Program-made: the position numbers and the translations under genes
Notes under the pieces: generated by a model
Databases searched by the model: none
The model's input: only the letters and a program-made list of their open reading frames with translations
Told to the model about the DNA's origin: nothing
Assembly: GCF_003012795.1 (NCBI RefSeq)
Contig: NZ_PXYH01000005.1
Coordinates: forward strand, 1-64,000
DNA from: Zobellella taiwanensis
Lineage (GTDB): Bacteria > Pseudomonadota > Gammaproteobacteria > Enterobacterales > Aeromonadaceae
Direction: 5' to 3'
DNA length: 64,000 bases
Shown here: positions 1 to 7,922 of the stretch, one piece after another
Layout: the number at the start of each line of letters is the position of its first letter
Numbering within the stretch: the first letter of the stretch is position 1

Positions 1-1144
1 CGCCCACCTGCACCGCCCGCACCGGCCGGCCGCTCTCGGTGCCGCCGCCGAAGTCTTCTATCAGTTCGCGCAGGCGGTGGCCGAAGGCCAGCTCCACCAG
101 GCCGCCGCGCTTGAGGTTGCCGGCCAGCTGGAACGGCAGGGTGCCCTTGGAACGGTCGATGCCGAAGCTGGCGTAATGCTCGGGCCCCTCGCTCAGGATG
201 GACGGCACGGCGGCGAAGCTCAGCACGTTGTTCACCACCGTGGGCTGGCCGAACAGGCCATTGATCGCCGGCAGCGGCGGCTTGGCGCGCACCATGCCGC
301 GCTTGCCTTCCAGGCTTTCGAGCAGGGAGGTCTCCTCGCCGCAGATGTAGGCGCCGGCGCCGAGCCGCACCTCCAGCTCGAAGGCGCGGCCGCAGCCCAG
401 GATGTCCTGCCCCAGATAGCCGGCCGCCCGGGCCCGCTCGATGGCGGTGTTCAACAGCTCATGGGCCAGGGGGTATTCCTCGCGCAGGTAGATGTAGCCC
501 TGGGTGGCGCCCACGGCGAGCCCGGCGATGATCATGCCCTCGATCAGCATGTAGGGATCGGACTCCATCACCAGCCGGTCGGCGAAGGTGCCGGAGTCGC
601 CCTCGTCGGCGTTGCAGACGATGTATTTCTGCGCGCCTTTGGCGTCCAGCACCGTCTGCCACTTGATGCCGGTGGGAAAGGCCGCCCCGCCCCGACCGCG
701 CAGGCCCGAGGCCTTGACCGTGTCCACCAGTTGCTGGGGCGTGCGGTGGATAGCTTTTTCCAGGCCGTCGAAGCCGCCCAGCGCCCGGTAGTCCGCCAGC
801 GACACCGGATCGGTGACGCCGATGCGGGCGAAGGTGACCCGCTGCTGGCGCTTGAGGTAGGGGATCTCCTCGGTCGGCCCCTGGGCCAGGGGATGGTCGT
901 CGCCGAAGCCGTGTTCGAACAGCGAGGCCACGTCCTCCGGCGCCACCGGGCCGAAGGCGCGGCGGCCGCGGCCGTCGTCCACCTCCACCAGGGGCTCCAG
1001 CCAGCACAGGCCGCGGGAACCGTTGCGGACCAGTTCGATATCGAGGCCGCGGGCAGCGGCCTCGCGCCGGATCAGGGTCGCCACGTCCTCGGCGCCGAGC
1101 GACAGGGCCGTGGTCTCGTAGGGAACGAAGATGCGCAGGCTCAT
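1..1144 (-). CDS. fdsB: NAD-dependent formate dehydrogenase beta subunit (partial, 3' end outside window)
   Basis: Reading leftwards from an ATG at 1144, an open frame of 381 codons continues past the window edge. An N-terminal thioredoxin-like part is followed by a NuoF-type FMN/NADH-binding domain, visible as LRGRGGAAFPTGIKW, YIVCNADEGDSGTFADR and GAGAYICGEETSLLESLEG. The C-terminal 4Fe-4S part lies outside the window. In soluble formate dehydrogenases (FdsGBA) this subunit passes electrons from the molybdenum subunit to NAD+. The start overlaps the stop of fdsG (ATGA), so the two are translationally coupled, and the catalytic fdsA would be expected just beyond the edge. NuoF of complex I is the alternative, but the formaldehyde dehydrogenase next door and the lack of other nuo genes favour formate dehydrogenase. 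Confidence 0.88.
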   Translation of the reverse strand, partial: MSLRIFVPYETTALSLGAEDVATLIRREAAARGLDIELVRNGSRGLCWLEPLVEVDDGRGRRAFGPVAPEDVASLFEHGFGDDHPLAQGPTEEIPYLKRQQRVTFARIGVTDPVSLADYRALGGFDGLEKAIHRTPQQLVDTVKASGLRGRGGAAFPTGIKWQTVLDAKGAQKYIVCNADEGDSGTFADRLVMESDPYMLIEGMIIAGLAVGATQGYIYLREEYPLAHELLNTAIERARAAGYLGQDILGCGRAFELEVRLGAGAYICGEETSLLESLEGKRGMVRAKPPLPAINGLFGQPTVVNNVLSFAAVPSILSEGPEHYASFGIDRSKGTLPFQLAGNLKRGGLVELAFGHRLRELIEDFGGGTESGRPVRAVQVG

Positions 1145-1635
1145 CAGTTCAGCTCCAGTTTGTAGGTGGTCAGTTCGTTTACCAGGGCTTCGAACCGGGC
1201 CGGGGTCATGCGCGCCTTGATCTGCTTGCCCACCCGCACCGAGGGGCCGCAGGCGCAGTTGCCGAGGCAGTACACCGCCTTCAGGGTGATGTCGCGGCCG
1301 GGAGTGGTCTGGTGGTAGTCGATGCCCAGGCTGGCCTTGGCGTGGCGCTCCAGCTCGCGGGCGCCGCGGGCCTGGCAGGCCTCGGCGCGGCAGATCTCCA
1401 CCACATGCCGGCCCGGCTGTTCGGTACGGAAGTAGTGGTAGAAGCTCACCACCCCGTGCACGTCGGCGGCGGTGATGCGCAGCTCGCGGACGATGATGGG
1501 GGTGGCGGCGTCGGGAATATAGCCGAAATGGTCCTGGATACGGTGCAAGATAGGCAACAGGGCGCCGGGGAGATGTTTGAGGGAGCCGACCAGTTGCTCT
1601 AGGGTATGGTCCATTGCTGTTTGCTTATCTTCCAT
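1144..1635 (-). CDS. fdsG: NAD-dependent formate dehydrogenase gamma subunit
   Basis: A 163-residue NuoE-like 2Fe-2S subunit. The cysteine ligands appear as CRAEAC about two-fifths from the start of the thioredoxin-like domain and CLGNCACGPS near the C-terminus; HRIQDHFGYIP and GVVSFYHYF are typical of the family. In FdsGBA complexes it lies beside the FMN subunit. A longer frame opens at 1758, but the ATG at 1635 has AAGG 8 nt upstream and gives the usual family length, so it was chosen. The stop overlaps the fdsB start by one base. The 324-bp gap to fdhA upstream holds two repeats, so a separate promoter may exist there. Confidence 0.86.
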   Translation of the reverse strand: MEDKQTAMDHTLEQLVGSLKHLPGALLPILHRIQDHFGYIPDAATPIIVRELRITAADVHGVVSFYHYFRTEQPGRHVVEICRAEACQARGARELERHAKASLGIDYHQTTPGRDITLKAVYCLGNCACGPSVRVGKQIKARMTPARFEALVNELTTYKLELN

Positions 1636-1723
1636 AGTATCAACCTTGTTATTGTCAAATGCCGGCTCCGGTAGGGCCTGGAGCCGGTGGTATTGCTCTT
1701 GAACTCGGGTTTCCCCCTCGTCA

Positions 1724-1741
1724 CCCCCGCGCAGGCGGGGG
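1724..1741. repeat. GC-rich hairpin, REP-like
   Basis: A perfect hairpin with arms CCCCCGC and GCGGGGG and a four-base loop sits between fdhA and fdsG. It resembles the widespread 'CGTCA-C-rich ... GCGGG' extragenic palindromes. A related sequence (CGTCATTCCCGC, then GCGAAGGCGGGAA) lies at about 58640-58682, again next to the 115-bp repeat family. Confidence 0.55.
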
Positions 1742-1827
1742 CCCATCGGGGCGGACACCGCTGGCCCACCGGTTAAGAGCCTGTCTGAGATCTGGTGTAT
1801 TCGGCCCTCAGGCGGCGTCGGTGCTTA

Positions 1828-1948
1828 GAAAGAGGCAACAGGGATTGCCTCCACCGACCGTCACATGCCAGGGATGGCATGTGCCGAGCGCCACATGGAT
1901 GTGCTTGCAGCGTGTCGGCGGAGGTGACCCTGTGGTCTCTGTGCTGCA
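1828..1948. repeat. Dispersed repeat, degenerate copy of the 115-bp element at 58500
   Basis: This stretch aligns in reverse complement with 58500-58614. Both share GACCGTCACATGCCAGG, a GGCATGTGCCGAGCGCC block and GCGTGTC-GCGGAG. The inner palindrome CACATGCCA/TGGCATGTG is at 1862-1883. The outer ends are less well conserved here than in the right-hand copy, so this looks like an older or decayed insertion. It fills most of the fdhA-fdsG gap and no gene is seen in it. Confidence 0.7.
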
Positions 1949-1959
1949 TCGTAACAGGC

Positions 1960-3159
1960 TCAGGCCGCGACCATGCCGTGGGGGTCTATCACGAATTTCT
2001 TGGCCACGCCGCCGTCGAAATCGGCGTAGCCCTGCACCGCCTGATCCAGGGAGATCACCTGCACGTTCACCGCCTTGGCGATCTGGACCTTATCAAAAAG
2101 TATGGCCTGCATCAGGGGACGGTGGTACTTCATCACCGGGCACTGGCCGGTGTGGAAGGAGTGGGACTTGGCCCAGCCCAGCCCGAAGCGCATGCTGAGC
2201 GCGCCCTGTTTGGCCGCCTCGTCCGCCGCACCCGGATCCTCGGTGACATACAGGCCGGGAATGCCGATCTGGCCGCCGGCCCGGGTCAGCTGCATGGCCG
2301 AGTTGAGCACGGTGGCCGGCGCTTCCTTGCCATGGTTGCAGCCGCAGGCATGGGCCTCGAAACCGACGCAGTCGACGAAGGCGTCCACTTCCCGCTCGCC
2401 GAGGATGGCTTCAATCTTGTCTTCCATCGAGCCGTCTTCGCGCAGGTCGATGCTCTCGCAACCGAAGCTGCGGGCCTGGGCCAGGCGCTCCGGGTTCATG
2501 TCGCCGACGATCACGCAGGCGGCGCCCAGCAGTTGGGCGGAGGCGGCCGCAGCCAGGCCCACCGGGCCGGCGCCGGCGATATAGACGGTGGAGCCCGGGC
2601 CGACGCCGGCGGTCACACAGCCGTGGAAGCCGGTGGGGAAGATGTCCGACAGCAGGGTGAGGTCGCGGATCTTCTCCAGCGCCTGGTTGGGATCCGGAAA
2701 CTTCAGCAGGTTGAAGTCGGCGTAGGGCACCATCACGTATTCGGACTGGCCGCCGACCCAGCCGCCCATGTCCACGTAGCCGTAGGCGGCGCCGGGACGG
2801 GCCGGGTTCACGTTCAGGCAGATGCCGGTCTTGCCTTCCTTGCAGTTGCGGCAACGGCCGCAAGCGATGTTGAAGGGCACCGAAACGATGTCGCCCACCT
2901 TGAGGAATTCCACGTCGCGGCCGCATTCGATGATCTGGCCGGTGATCTCGTGGCCCAGCACCAGGCCGGAGGGCGCCGTGGTACGGCCGCGCACCATGTG
3001 CTGGTCGCTGCCGCAGATGTTGGTGGACACCACCTTGAGGATCACCCCGTGGTGGCAGGCCCTGTTGCCCAGAGACAGCTCGGGGAAGGCGATAGACTGG
3101 ACCTCGACCTTGCCGGGACCGGTATAGACCACACCCCTGTTACCCTGTATCGCACACAT
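1960..3159 (-). CDS. fdhA: Glutathione-independent formaldehyde dehydrogenase (zinc, NAD+)
   Basis: A 399-residue medium-chain zinc dehydrogenase that closely follows the Pseudomonas putida-type enzyme as I remember it, including NRGVVY near the start, VVSTNICGSDQHMVRGRTT with the catalytic-zinc Cys, the GHE motif, the structural-zinc loop CGRCRNCKEGKTGIC, the nucleotide-binding VYIAGAGPVGLAAAAS, and RFGLGWAKSHSFHTGQ near the C-terminus. It oxidises formaldehyde with NAD+ without glutathione. The ATG at 3159 is preferred to the one at 3168 because AAGGA sits 8 nt ahead of it and overlaps the outer ATG. Upstream of fdsG-fdsB on the same strand, it makes a two-step route formaldehyde to formate to CO2. 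Confidence 0.93.
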   Translation of the reverse strand: MCAIQGNRGVVYTGPGKVEVQSIAFPELSLGNRACHHGVILKVVSTNICGSDQHMVRGRTTAPSGLVLGHEITGQIIECGRDVEFLKVGDIVSVPFNIACGRCRNCKEGKTGICLNVNPARPGAAYGYVDMGGWVGGQSEYVMVPYADFNLLKFPDPNQALEKIRDLTLLSDIFPTGFHGCVTAGVGPGSTVYIAGAGPVGLAAAASAQLLGAACVIVGDMNPERLAQARSFGCESIDLREDGSMEDKIEAILGEREVDAFVDCVGFEAHACGCNHGKEAPATVLNSAMQLTRAGGQIGIPGLYVTEDPGAADEAAKQGALSMRFGLGWAKSHSFHTGQCPVMKYHRPLMQAILFDKVQIAKAVNVQVISLDQAVQGYADFDGGVAKKFVIDPHGMVAA

Positions 3160-3520
3160 GTTCAGCATCCTTCTTGCTTAACGGGTTTGACGCCCCGGCG
3201 CCGGGCCGGAACGTACCGAGCCGGGAGGTCGTATCGCCTCCTCCGGCAGGCTCCCAGTAGACTGCCGAAACCCTTTTGCAACATTGCTGATTAAGACACC
3301 CACTTGTCAAAACAAGACATGGCCCTGGCTGCGCGGCGAACCGGGCCGCGCTCCCGGTGCCAGACTAGGGCAGAATGGCATAATGTTAAAATTGTATTAA
3401 TTAATGACGGTATTAAAAAAAGCTATCCCGCCGGGTATCTGAAGCGCTGGCCGCCCTGTAATCAGAACGTCATTTTTTATTTGCATATTGATCCGGTTCT
3501 TTTTCAAGGAGTTGAGTCAT

Positions 3521-4228
3521 ATGAAAAAAATCCTGACATTCTCTGCCGCTGCCAGCCTGGTGGTGTTGTCCGGTGCGGTTAATGCCAATGCTCTGGGTGG
3601 CCTGGCTTTTTCGGGCACCACTCCCCATGCCGCCGCCATGACGGTGAAGGACGACTTCACCCTGGTGGGCAAGGCCGATTTGATGGAGCTCAAGGCCATT
3701 AACGAGGACGGCATGGTCAATGCCATTATTGAAATCCCGGCCGGTACTTCGGCCAAGTGGGAAGTGAGCAAGGAAGATCCCAAGGCGGTGTATTGGGAGT
3801 ATAAAAATGGCCAGCCGCGGGTGGTGAATTATCTGGGTTACCCGGGCAACTACGGCGCCATTCCCGGCACGGCCTTGCCCAAGGAGCTGGGTGGCGACGG
3901 TGATCCGCTGGATGTGATCGTGCTCGGGCAGGCGGTGCCTCGGGGGGAGGTGGCCAGTGTCCGCGTGATTGGCGTGCTGAAAATGCTGGATGGCGGCGAG
4001 CAGGATGACAAGCTGATTGCCGTACTGGCAAACGACTCGCCCTTTTCCCATATCGAGAGCATGGCGCAACTGGATGAAGAATATCCCGGAGCCAGCCAGA
4101 TTATTGATCTGTGGTTTGCCAACTATAAGGGGCCGGACGGTGGCATGGAAGGGCTGGGGTTTGAAGACGCAGAATCAGCCCACAAGGTGCTGAACAGCGC
4201 CGCCGCCCACTTTGAGGCCTCGCGCTAG
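3521..4228 (+). CDS. ppa: Exported family I inorganic pyrophosphatase
   Basis: A 235-residue protein with a Sec signal peptide (MKKILTFSAAASLVVLSGAVNANA, cleavage likely after ANA) followed by a family I pyrophosphatase fold. The signature DGDPLDVIVLG is intact, as are EIPAGTSAKWEV, YPGNYGAIPGT and DEEYPGASQIIDLWFANYKG. It hydrolyses PPi to phosphate, here predicted in the periplasm rather than the cytosol. The ATG at 3521 has AAGGA 10 nt upstream; an in-frame upstream start at 3488 would bury the signal peptide and was not used. The 361-bp region upstream is AT-rich and holds the divergent fdhA promoter. Before the element inserted, this gene and fis faced each other. Confidence 0.9.
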   Translation: MKKILTFSAAASLVVLSGAVNANALGGLAFSGTTPHAAAMTVKDDFTLVGKADLMELKAINEDGMVNAIIEIPAGTSAKWEVSKEDPKAVYWEYKNGQPRVVNYLGYPGNYGAIPGTALPKELGGDGDPLDVIVLGQAVPRGEVASVRVIGVLKMLDGGEQDDKLIAVLANDSPFSHIESMAQLDEEYPGASQIIDLWFANYKGPDGGMEGLGFEDAESAHKVLNSAAAHFEASR

Positions 4229-4287
4229 GCCCGGGCTGGCTGGCGACGCCGGCCAATGTGTGCTACGTGGGGTATCACGTAAATGGA

Positions 4288-4320
4288 AAAGGCGTTAACC
4301 CCTTCGGATTAACGCCTTAA
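4288..4320. terminator. Terminator between ppa and the fis attachment site
   Basis: AAGGCGTTAA and TTAACGCCTT form a perfect ten-base stem around a CCCCTTCGGA loop, with A-runs on the left and AAAA on the right, so it could work on both strands. Its position before the left att core suggests it was the shared ppa/fis terminator before the element inserted. Confidence 0.75.
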
Positions 4321-4343
4321 AAATCAATATCTTGACTGATTTT

Positions 4344-4362
4344 TATCAGTTCATGCCATATT
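4344..4362. repeat. Left attachment core (attL)
   Basis: TATCAGTTCATGCCATATT is identical to 17252-17270, which contains the fis stop codon and the codons for GMN. The flanking bases differ on both sides. This is the expected footprint of tyrosine-recombinase integration at the fis 3' end. Confidence 0.9.
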
Positions 4363-4380
4363 GTCGCATTATGGGTTTCA

Positions 4381-4523
4381 GTGCGCTACATACTGCTTCA
4401 TTCAGTTTTTTTGCATGTTTTTAAATTCCTGATTTATATAGGCTTATTGTTTTACCTTGTTGCATGTTGGTTCATAGGTGTACCCTTTGACACTCGGGAA
4501 TGTGCGCTACATGGTGCGCTACA
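4381..4523. repeat. Integrase arm-type repeats, left end
   Basis: GTGCGCTACAT occurs singly at 4381-4391 and as a tandem pair at 4503-4523 (two TGCGCTACA units joined by TGG), just ahead of the integrase start. The same tandem pair recurs at 17167-17188 near the right end. Paired direct repeats inside both ends and outside the core are typical of the arm sites bound by the N-terminal domain of P4-type integrases. Confidence 0.7.
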
Positions 4524-4538
4524 CGGAAAGGGGGGCGT

Positions 4539-5762
4539 ATGGCTACCAACAAGCTGAACGACAACAAGATAAAGCGGATGATACGCAACCCGCCTGAGCG
4601 CGATCAGTGGGTTTCAGACGGGCAGGGGCTTAGCTGCAAGCTGACCAAAGGCGGCACCCTTGCCTGGTATTTCCGTTACCGACTGGGGGGCAGGGGCACC
4701 AAGGAAGATAAACTTCCCCTTGGGAGTTACCCCGGGCTGTCCCTGGCTGCCGCCCGCAAGCTGCGTGAGCAGTGCCGGGAGTGGTTGGCCAACAATGAAG
4801 ACCCGCGCTTCAAGCTCAATGCCGAAGCACAGGAAACGTTGAAGCCGGTCACGGTTCGGGACGCCCTGGAATACTGGTTGGACAACTACGCCGCCCACAA
4901 CCGCACCAATCACGAGAAGCACCGGCGCCAGCTCGAGGTCCACATCTTCCCTCATATCGGCAAGCTGCCGCTGAATTTGGCCGACCGCCGCCAGTGGCTC
5001 ACTGTCCTGGAGCGAATTAGTCACAGCGGTTCACCCGTGGCCGCCGGCTATGTGCTGCAGATGTGCAAGCAGGCGCTGCGCTACTGCGACCGTCGCGGCT
5101 ACGCCACCAGTACCGCCCTGGAAGGACTGACGATACCGGACGTGGGCAAGAAGCAGGGCAAGCGGGACCGGGTACTCACCGATGCAGAACTGGGCAGCCT
5201 GTGGCGCTGGCTCGATAACAACGGCGTCCAGCCCTATTACCGGGACTTGCTCAGGCTGATCACTGTGTTTTGCGCCCGCACCCAGGAAGTGCGGCTTTCA
5301 ACCTGGGATGAGTGGGATTTTGACGCCCGGCTGTGGACTGTACCCGAGGTCAACAGCAAGACCGGCACCCGCATTGTCCGGCCCATTCCCGAACGGGCGA
5401 TCCCTTGGCTGGAAGAAATGCGTCGCAGTAATGAAGGCCCGTATCTGCTGGGCCAGCTCAAGAAGCCCGAGGCCGTGAGCCAGCAGGGCCGTACCTTTTA
5501 CAAACGGCTGAAGCACCGGGAGCCCTGGTCACTCCATAGTCTGCGACACACCTTTATCACCAAGAACGCCGACTTGAGCGCCCCGCCCCATGTGGTGGAG
5601 CTGCTGGCCGGGCATGAGCTGAGCGGCGTGTTCGCCGTGTACAACCGTAGCCAGTACCTGCCGGAAAAGCTGGAGGTGCTGAACCGCTGGCTTGACCGCC
5701 TGGAACTGCTGGCCGAAGCGCCGGACAACGTGATCCCGGCTTCATTCAACCGCACCGCATAA
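4539..5762 (+). CDS. int: Tyrosine-type integrase (P4-like, with arm-binding domain)
   Basis: A 407-residue tyrosine recombinase. An N-terminal DUF4102/arm-binding domain (about 1-95) precedes a SAM-like core-binding domain (about 105-185) and the catalytic domain. The catalytic residues are visible: Arg247 in CARTQEVRLSTW, His333 and Arg336 in SLHSLRHTF, His359 in LLAGHE, and the nucleophile Tyr368 in FAVYNRSQY. The ATG at 4539 is preceded by a purine-rich GGAAAGGGGGG; an earlier in-frame ATG at 4500 lies within the arm-type repeats and was rejected. It should catalyse integration and excision at the 19-bp core in fis. All catalytic residues are present, so the element may still be mobile. 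Confidence 0.95.
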   Translation: MATNKLNDNKIKRMIRNPPERDQWVSDGQGLSCKLTKGGTLAWYFRYRLGGRGTKEDKLPLGSYPGLSLAAARKLREQCREWLANNEDPRFKLNAEAQETLKPVTVRDALEYWLDNYAAHNRTNHEKHRRQLEVHIFPHIGKLPLNLADRRQWLTVLERISHSGSPVAAGYVLQMCKQALRYCDRRGYATSTALEGLTIPDVGKKQGKRDRVLTDAELGSLWRWLDNNGVQPYYRDLLRLITVFCARTQEVRLSTWDEWDFDARLWTVPEVNSKTGTRIVRPIPERAIPWLEEMRRSNEGPYLLGQLKKPEAVSQQGRTFYKRLKHREPWSLHSLRHTFITKNADLSAPPHVVELLAGHELSGVFAVYNRSQYLPEKLEVLNRWLDRLELLAEAPDNVIPASFNRTA

Positions 5763-5858
5763 CCGAGTTTGCCGGGAATAGGGGGACGCCCCGAAAAGCT
5801 GGTGAACCCTGCCAGCCTGCCCCGGCACCTTTTTCAGGGCCGCAGAGGTAGCGATAAC

Positions 5859-6836
5859 ATGTCAAAGCTGTTCCAGCTCAAGAAATGGCTGACCGTACCA
5901 GAGGCCGCCGACAGGCTTAGTAGCTCTTTTGGTGAGAAGGTGACTGAGGCGGATGTGCTCAGGCTGGCATTGGATGGCCATCTTATCTTATCCGTATCTT
6001 TTCCAAACAAAGCGGTGTCTAAAAAGAGAGCGGAGGTCGACGAGGATTACTCTAATCTGGTTGCCAGGCTTCTCATGGGAGAGCTGAGGAAAGAGGCTGC
6101 TAGCTTATGTGATCCTCTTATGCTTGATATCTTGGTTGAGCATTTTAAGATGAGTGCTCATGTCGCAGATTTTATTATTAAAAATAATTTCACGGATCTT
6201 ATCTCACCCTATAAATATACCGCGGTTGTGAGTTTGGGCGAGGGTGGCGAGGTTTTTGATCTTCCTCTGATCGGAGCTGAACGGCTTGATGTTGAGCACC
6301 GCTATCAGATGCTGACAGGTGGCCCCGAGATTACCTTGCACTGTTTGGAGGGGGTCTTTGTTATAGATGCTGGGGGTGATTACTACCAGTTGCAAGATCG
6401 GTTCAGTGATCTTCCCAGTGACAAGCTCCCCAGTTTTGAGCGGCCAAAGCCTTTTAGCGAAAGGGATTACTACCCTGCCGCGACATTGCCGGAAGATGCC
6501 TTGTGGGTGGTGCGCACTGAGGCCCTGCTGGATCTTGAAAGGCGCATTCTGCAAGGGGAAGAAACGGACTCTCCAGCAGGTAAAAGCCAGACCAAGCCGC
6601 TTATCAATGAAGACCGTTGGTTTGATGTGCTGGGCGTGATGGCCATCCTGCTCTACGAGAACACCGATGATCCCCGGATGAGGAAGGGCGAGAACAACAT
6701 CAACATGGCGGGCATCAAAGGGGCTGTAATCGATAAAGCCCAGAAGCTGGGGTTGAGTGCCGAGCGCTTGGAGAACCTGAATAAGGACATTTCTGCTGCC
6801 CTTAAAATCCTGCAGTATCCGCCCCCGAAGAACTGA
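5859..6836 (+). CDS. Element-encoded protein of unknown function, integrase-adjacent
   Basis: A 325-residue soluble protein beginning FQLKKWLTVPEAADRLSSSF, which resembles a small helix-turn-helix or excisionase-like N-terminus (tip-associated 'TVPEAA' start), followed by a domain I do not recognise and an all-helical C-terminus (DDPRMRKGENNINMAGIKGAVIDKA...). Proteins of this kind commonly sit beside integrases in gammaproteobacterial islands, but no function is established to my knowledge. Codon use and GC drop between about 5930 and 6400 compared with the flanking genes, hinting at a separate origin. The ATG at 5859 follows AGAGG; the frame is open upstream to 5769, but that stretch has no clear ribosome site. 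Confidence 0.6.
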   Translation: MSKLFQLKKWLTVPEAADRLSSSFGEKVTEADVLRLALDGHLILSVSFPNKAVSKKRAEVDEDYSNLVARLLMGELRKEAASLCDPLMLDILVEHFKMSAHVADFIIKNNFTDLISPYKYTAVVSLGEGGEVFDLPLIGAERLDVEHRYQMLTGGPEITLHCLEGVFVIDAGGDYYQLQDRFSDLPSDKLPSFERPKPFSERDYYPAATLPEDALWVVRTEALLDLERRILQGEETDSPAGKSQTKPLINEDRWFDVLGVMAILLYENTDDPRMRKGENNINMAGIKGAVIDKAQKLGLSAERLENLNKDISAALKILQYPPPKN

Positions 6837-6877
6837 ATTCTTGTCAGCCAAGAATATTCTTGGCACCTGACAAGAAT
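6837..6877. promoter_or_regulatory. Nested inverted repeat upstream of alpA
   Basis: Outer arms ATTCTTGTCAG (6837-6847) and CTGACAAGAAT (6867-6877) enclose a perfect 16-bp palindrome, CCAAGAATATTCTTGG (6848-6863). It begins on the base after the stop of the preceding gene and ends 58 bp before alpA. It could be a terminator for the upstream gene, but the lack of a T-run and the symmetrical inner site make an operator or recombination-directionality site for AlpA or another regulator more likely. Confidence 0.6.
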
Positions 6878-6935
6878 CCCCCACCGGAAGATCACAGAAT
6901 CCCCCTGTAACAACAAGCAACCCACGGGGGGATTT

Positions 6936-7124
6936 ATGGACGCTATACATCAAGACCGTTTGTTAAACGTAAAGCAGGTTCAAGCTCTGGTACCCGCCAG
7001 TCGGGTATCGATCTGGCGCTGGGAGAAAGCCGGCAAGTTTCCGAAAAGCGTAAAGCTGGGCGGCACCACCCGCTGGCGCGAGTCGGATATTCAGAAATGG
7101 ATTTCTGGCCTGAAAGCCGCATAA
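6936..7124 (+). CDS. alpA: AlpA-family transcriptional regulator / excisionase-like
   Basis: A 62-residue MerR-like winged helix protein with the family pattern RLLNVKQVQALVPASRVSIWRWEKAGKFP followed by the basic wing RWRESDIQKWI. AlpA proteins activate integrase excision or satellite gene expression in P4-like and PICI elements. A strong GGGGGG purine run lies just ahead of the ATG, and the gene ends 9 bp before the next. It is the best candidate for the master activator of the element, and the nested inverted repeat at 6837-6877 is its likely control site. Confidence 0.88.
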   Translation: MDAIHQDRLLNVKQVQALVPASRVSIWRWEKAGKFPKSVKLGGTTRWRESDIQKWISGLKAA

Positions 7125-7133
7125 GGGGGCCGC

Positions 7134-7610
7134 ATGACAGACAGCAAAAAGGGCCTGAACTCCGCACAAGTCCAAGCCCTTCAACACAGCAGCATAACGC
7201 TCGGTAATGGTAGCACCGGCACCGAACGGGAGCCAGTGAGCAGCCCGGCAACAATTCGGGAGCGGGTTGCCTTATTCCTGGCCGAGTCTCCGGAGGGCGT
7301 GACCGTGCTCAGTATGCTGAACCATAGCGGGGCCACGTCCAGCCGGAATATACCGTCGCTGCTTGAGCGCGAGCTGGGGATTAAACTGGATGCGGGCCAG
7401 GATGCCAACGGCACCAATGATGGGCGGCATAACCGCTGGCGGATTCAGACCCGGGCCGATTGCCTCAAGGTGCTGGCGGATGTAAACCGCCAGCGGCGAA
7501 AGCGCAATGCGCCGACTTTGTCGCCGGAACGAATGACCCGCATCGCCGGCCGGTACCCGGATTTACCCACCATCACTGCAGCTAGCACTGCGGCCACCGC
7601 CAGCGCCTGA
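7134..7610 (+). CDS. Hypothetical protein of the element
   Basis: A 158-residue protein of unknown function starting 9 bp after alpA. Residues about 42-100 (TIRERVALFLAESPEGVTVLSMLNHSGATSSRNIPSLLERELGI) read like a winged-helix domain: short helices, a turn, then the RHNRWRI strand. The C-terminal 50 residues are basic, then Ala/Thr-rich. No signal peptide or membrane segment is present. A DNA-binding accessory regulator is possible, but this rests only on predicted fold. Confidence 0.55.
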   Translation: MTDSKKGLNSAQVQALQHSSITLGNGSTGTEREPVSSPATIRERVALFLAESPEGVTVLSMLNHSGATSSRNIPSLLERELGIKLDAGQDANGTNDGRHNRWRIQTRADCLKVLADVNRQRRKRNAPTLSPERMTRIAGRYPDLPTITAASTAATASA

Positions 7611-7737
7611 CCCGGAGCTTTCCCCATGATTCGCTATTCCCACGAGGGGGCATTGTGTCCCCCGGTTTCCCTGTGTATCATCGCCAGTGCTGGCTTAAGC
7701 AACCAGCAAGGCAGGCGGATTAAGCACCCGCAGGCTG

Positions 7738-7916
7738 TGACTCACATAGGACAATCTGAACCCCATTCCCCCACGGCGGCCAATCATGGCGGCCGTGACT
7801 TCCCTGTTTCGGGGGCATGGGTCGGGAGCCAAAGAAAACGCCCCCGCTGTGCTTTCCTATGTGAGCACTGCTTTGCGGCTACCCGATCCGCCTATGTCGC
7901 ATTGCACATAGGAACC
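7738..7916 (+). ncRNA. Candidate P4 CI / P1 C4-type antisense-RNA immunity region
   Basis: Three matching blocks stand in the order seen in P4 and P1 immunity. CTCACATAGGA at 7742-7752 (seqA-like) and CACATAGGAA at 7905-7914 (seqC-like) are both complementary to TTCCTATGTGAG at 7855-7866 (seqB-like). Just before the seqB block a hairpin with arms CGGGGGC (about 7810) and GCCCCCG (about 7840) gives a structured RNA body. The downstream target block overlaps the AGGAA ribosome site of the gene starting at 7923, so pairing would hide it. In P1 the C4 RNA blocks icd translation this way, and in P4 CI RNA terminates the leader. The exact ends of the RNA cannot be read from sequence. Confidence 0.6.
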
Positions 7917-7922
7917 ACCGTC

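Noticed and set aside
77-1165. Long open frame on the plus strand opposite fdsB
   Set aside because: It is the GC-rich antisense shadow of the clearly conserved FdsB frame and has no protein-family features.
4344-4362. tRNA-based attachment site
   Set aside because: The core matches the fis 3' end, not a tRNA; no cloverleaf was found.
7626-7922. Upstream extension of the Icd-like gene (Ash-like N-terminus)
   Set aside because: The sequence overlaps the structured antisense-RNA region; the ribosome site at 7909 and the C4/CI mechanism favour the 7923 start. An Ash-type protein here is not fully excluded.
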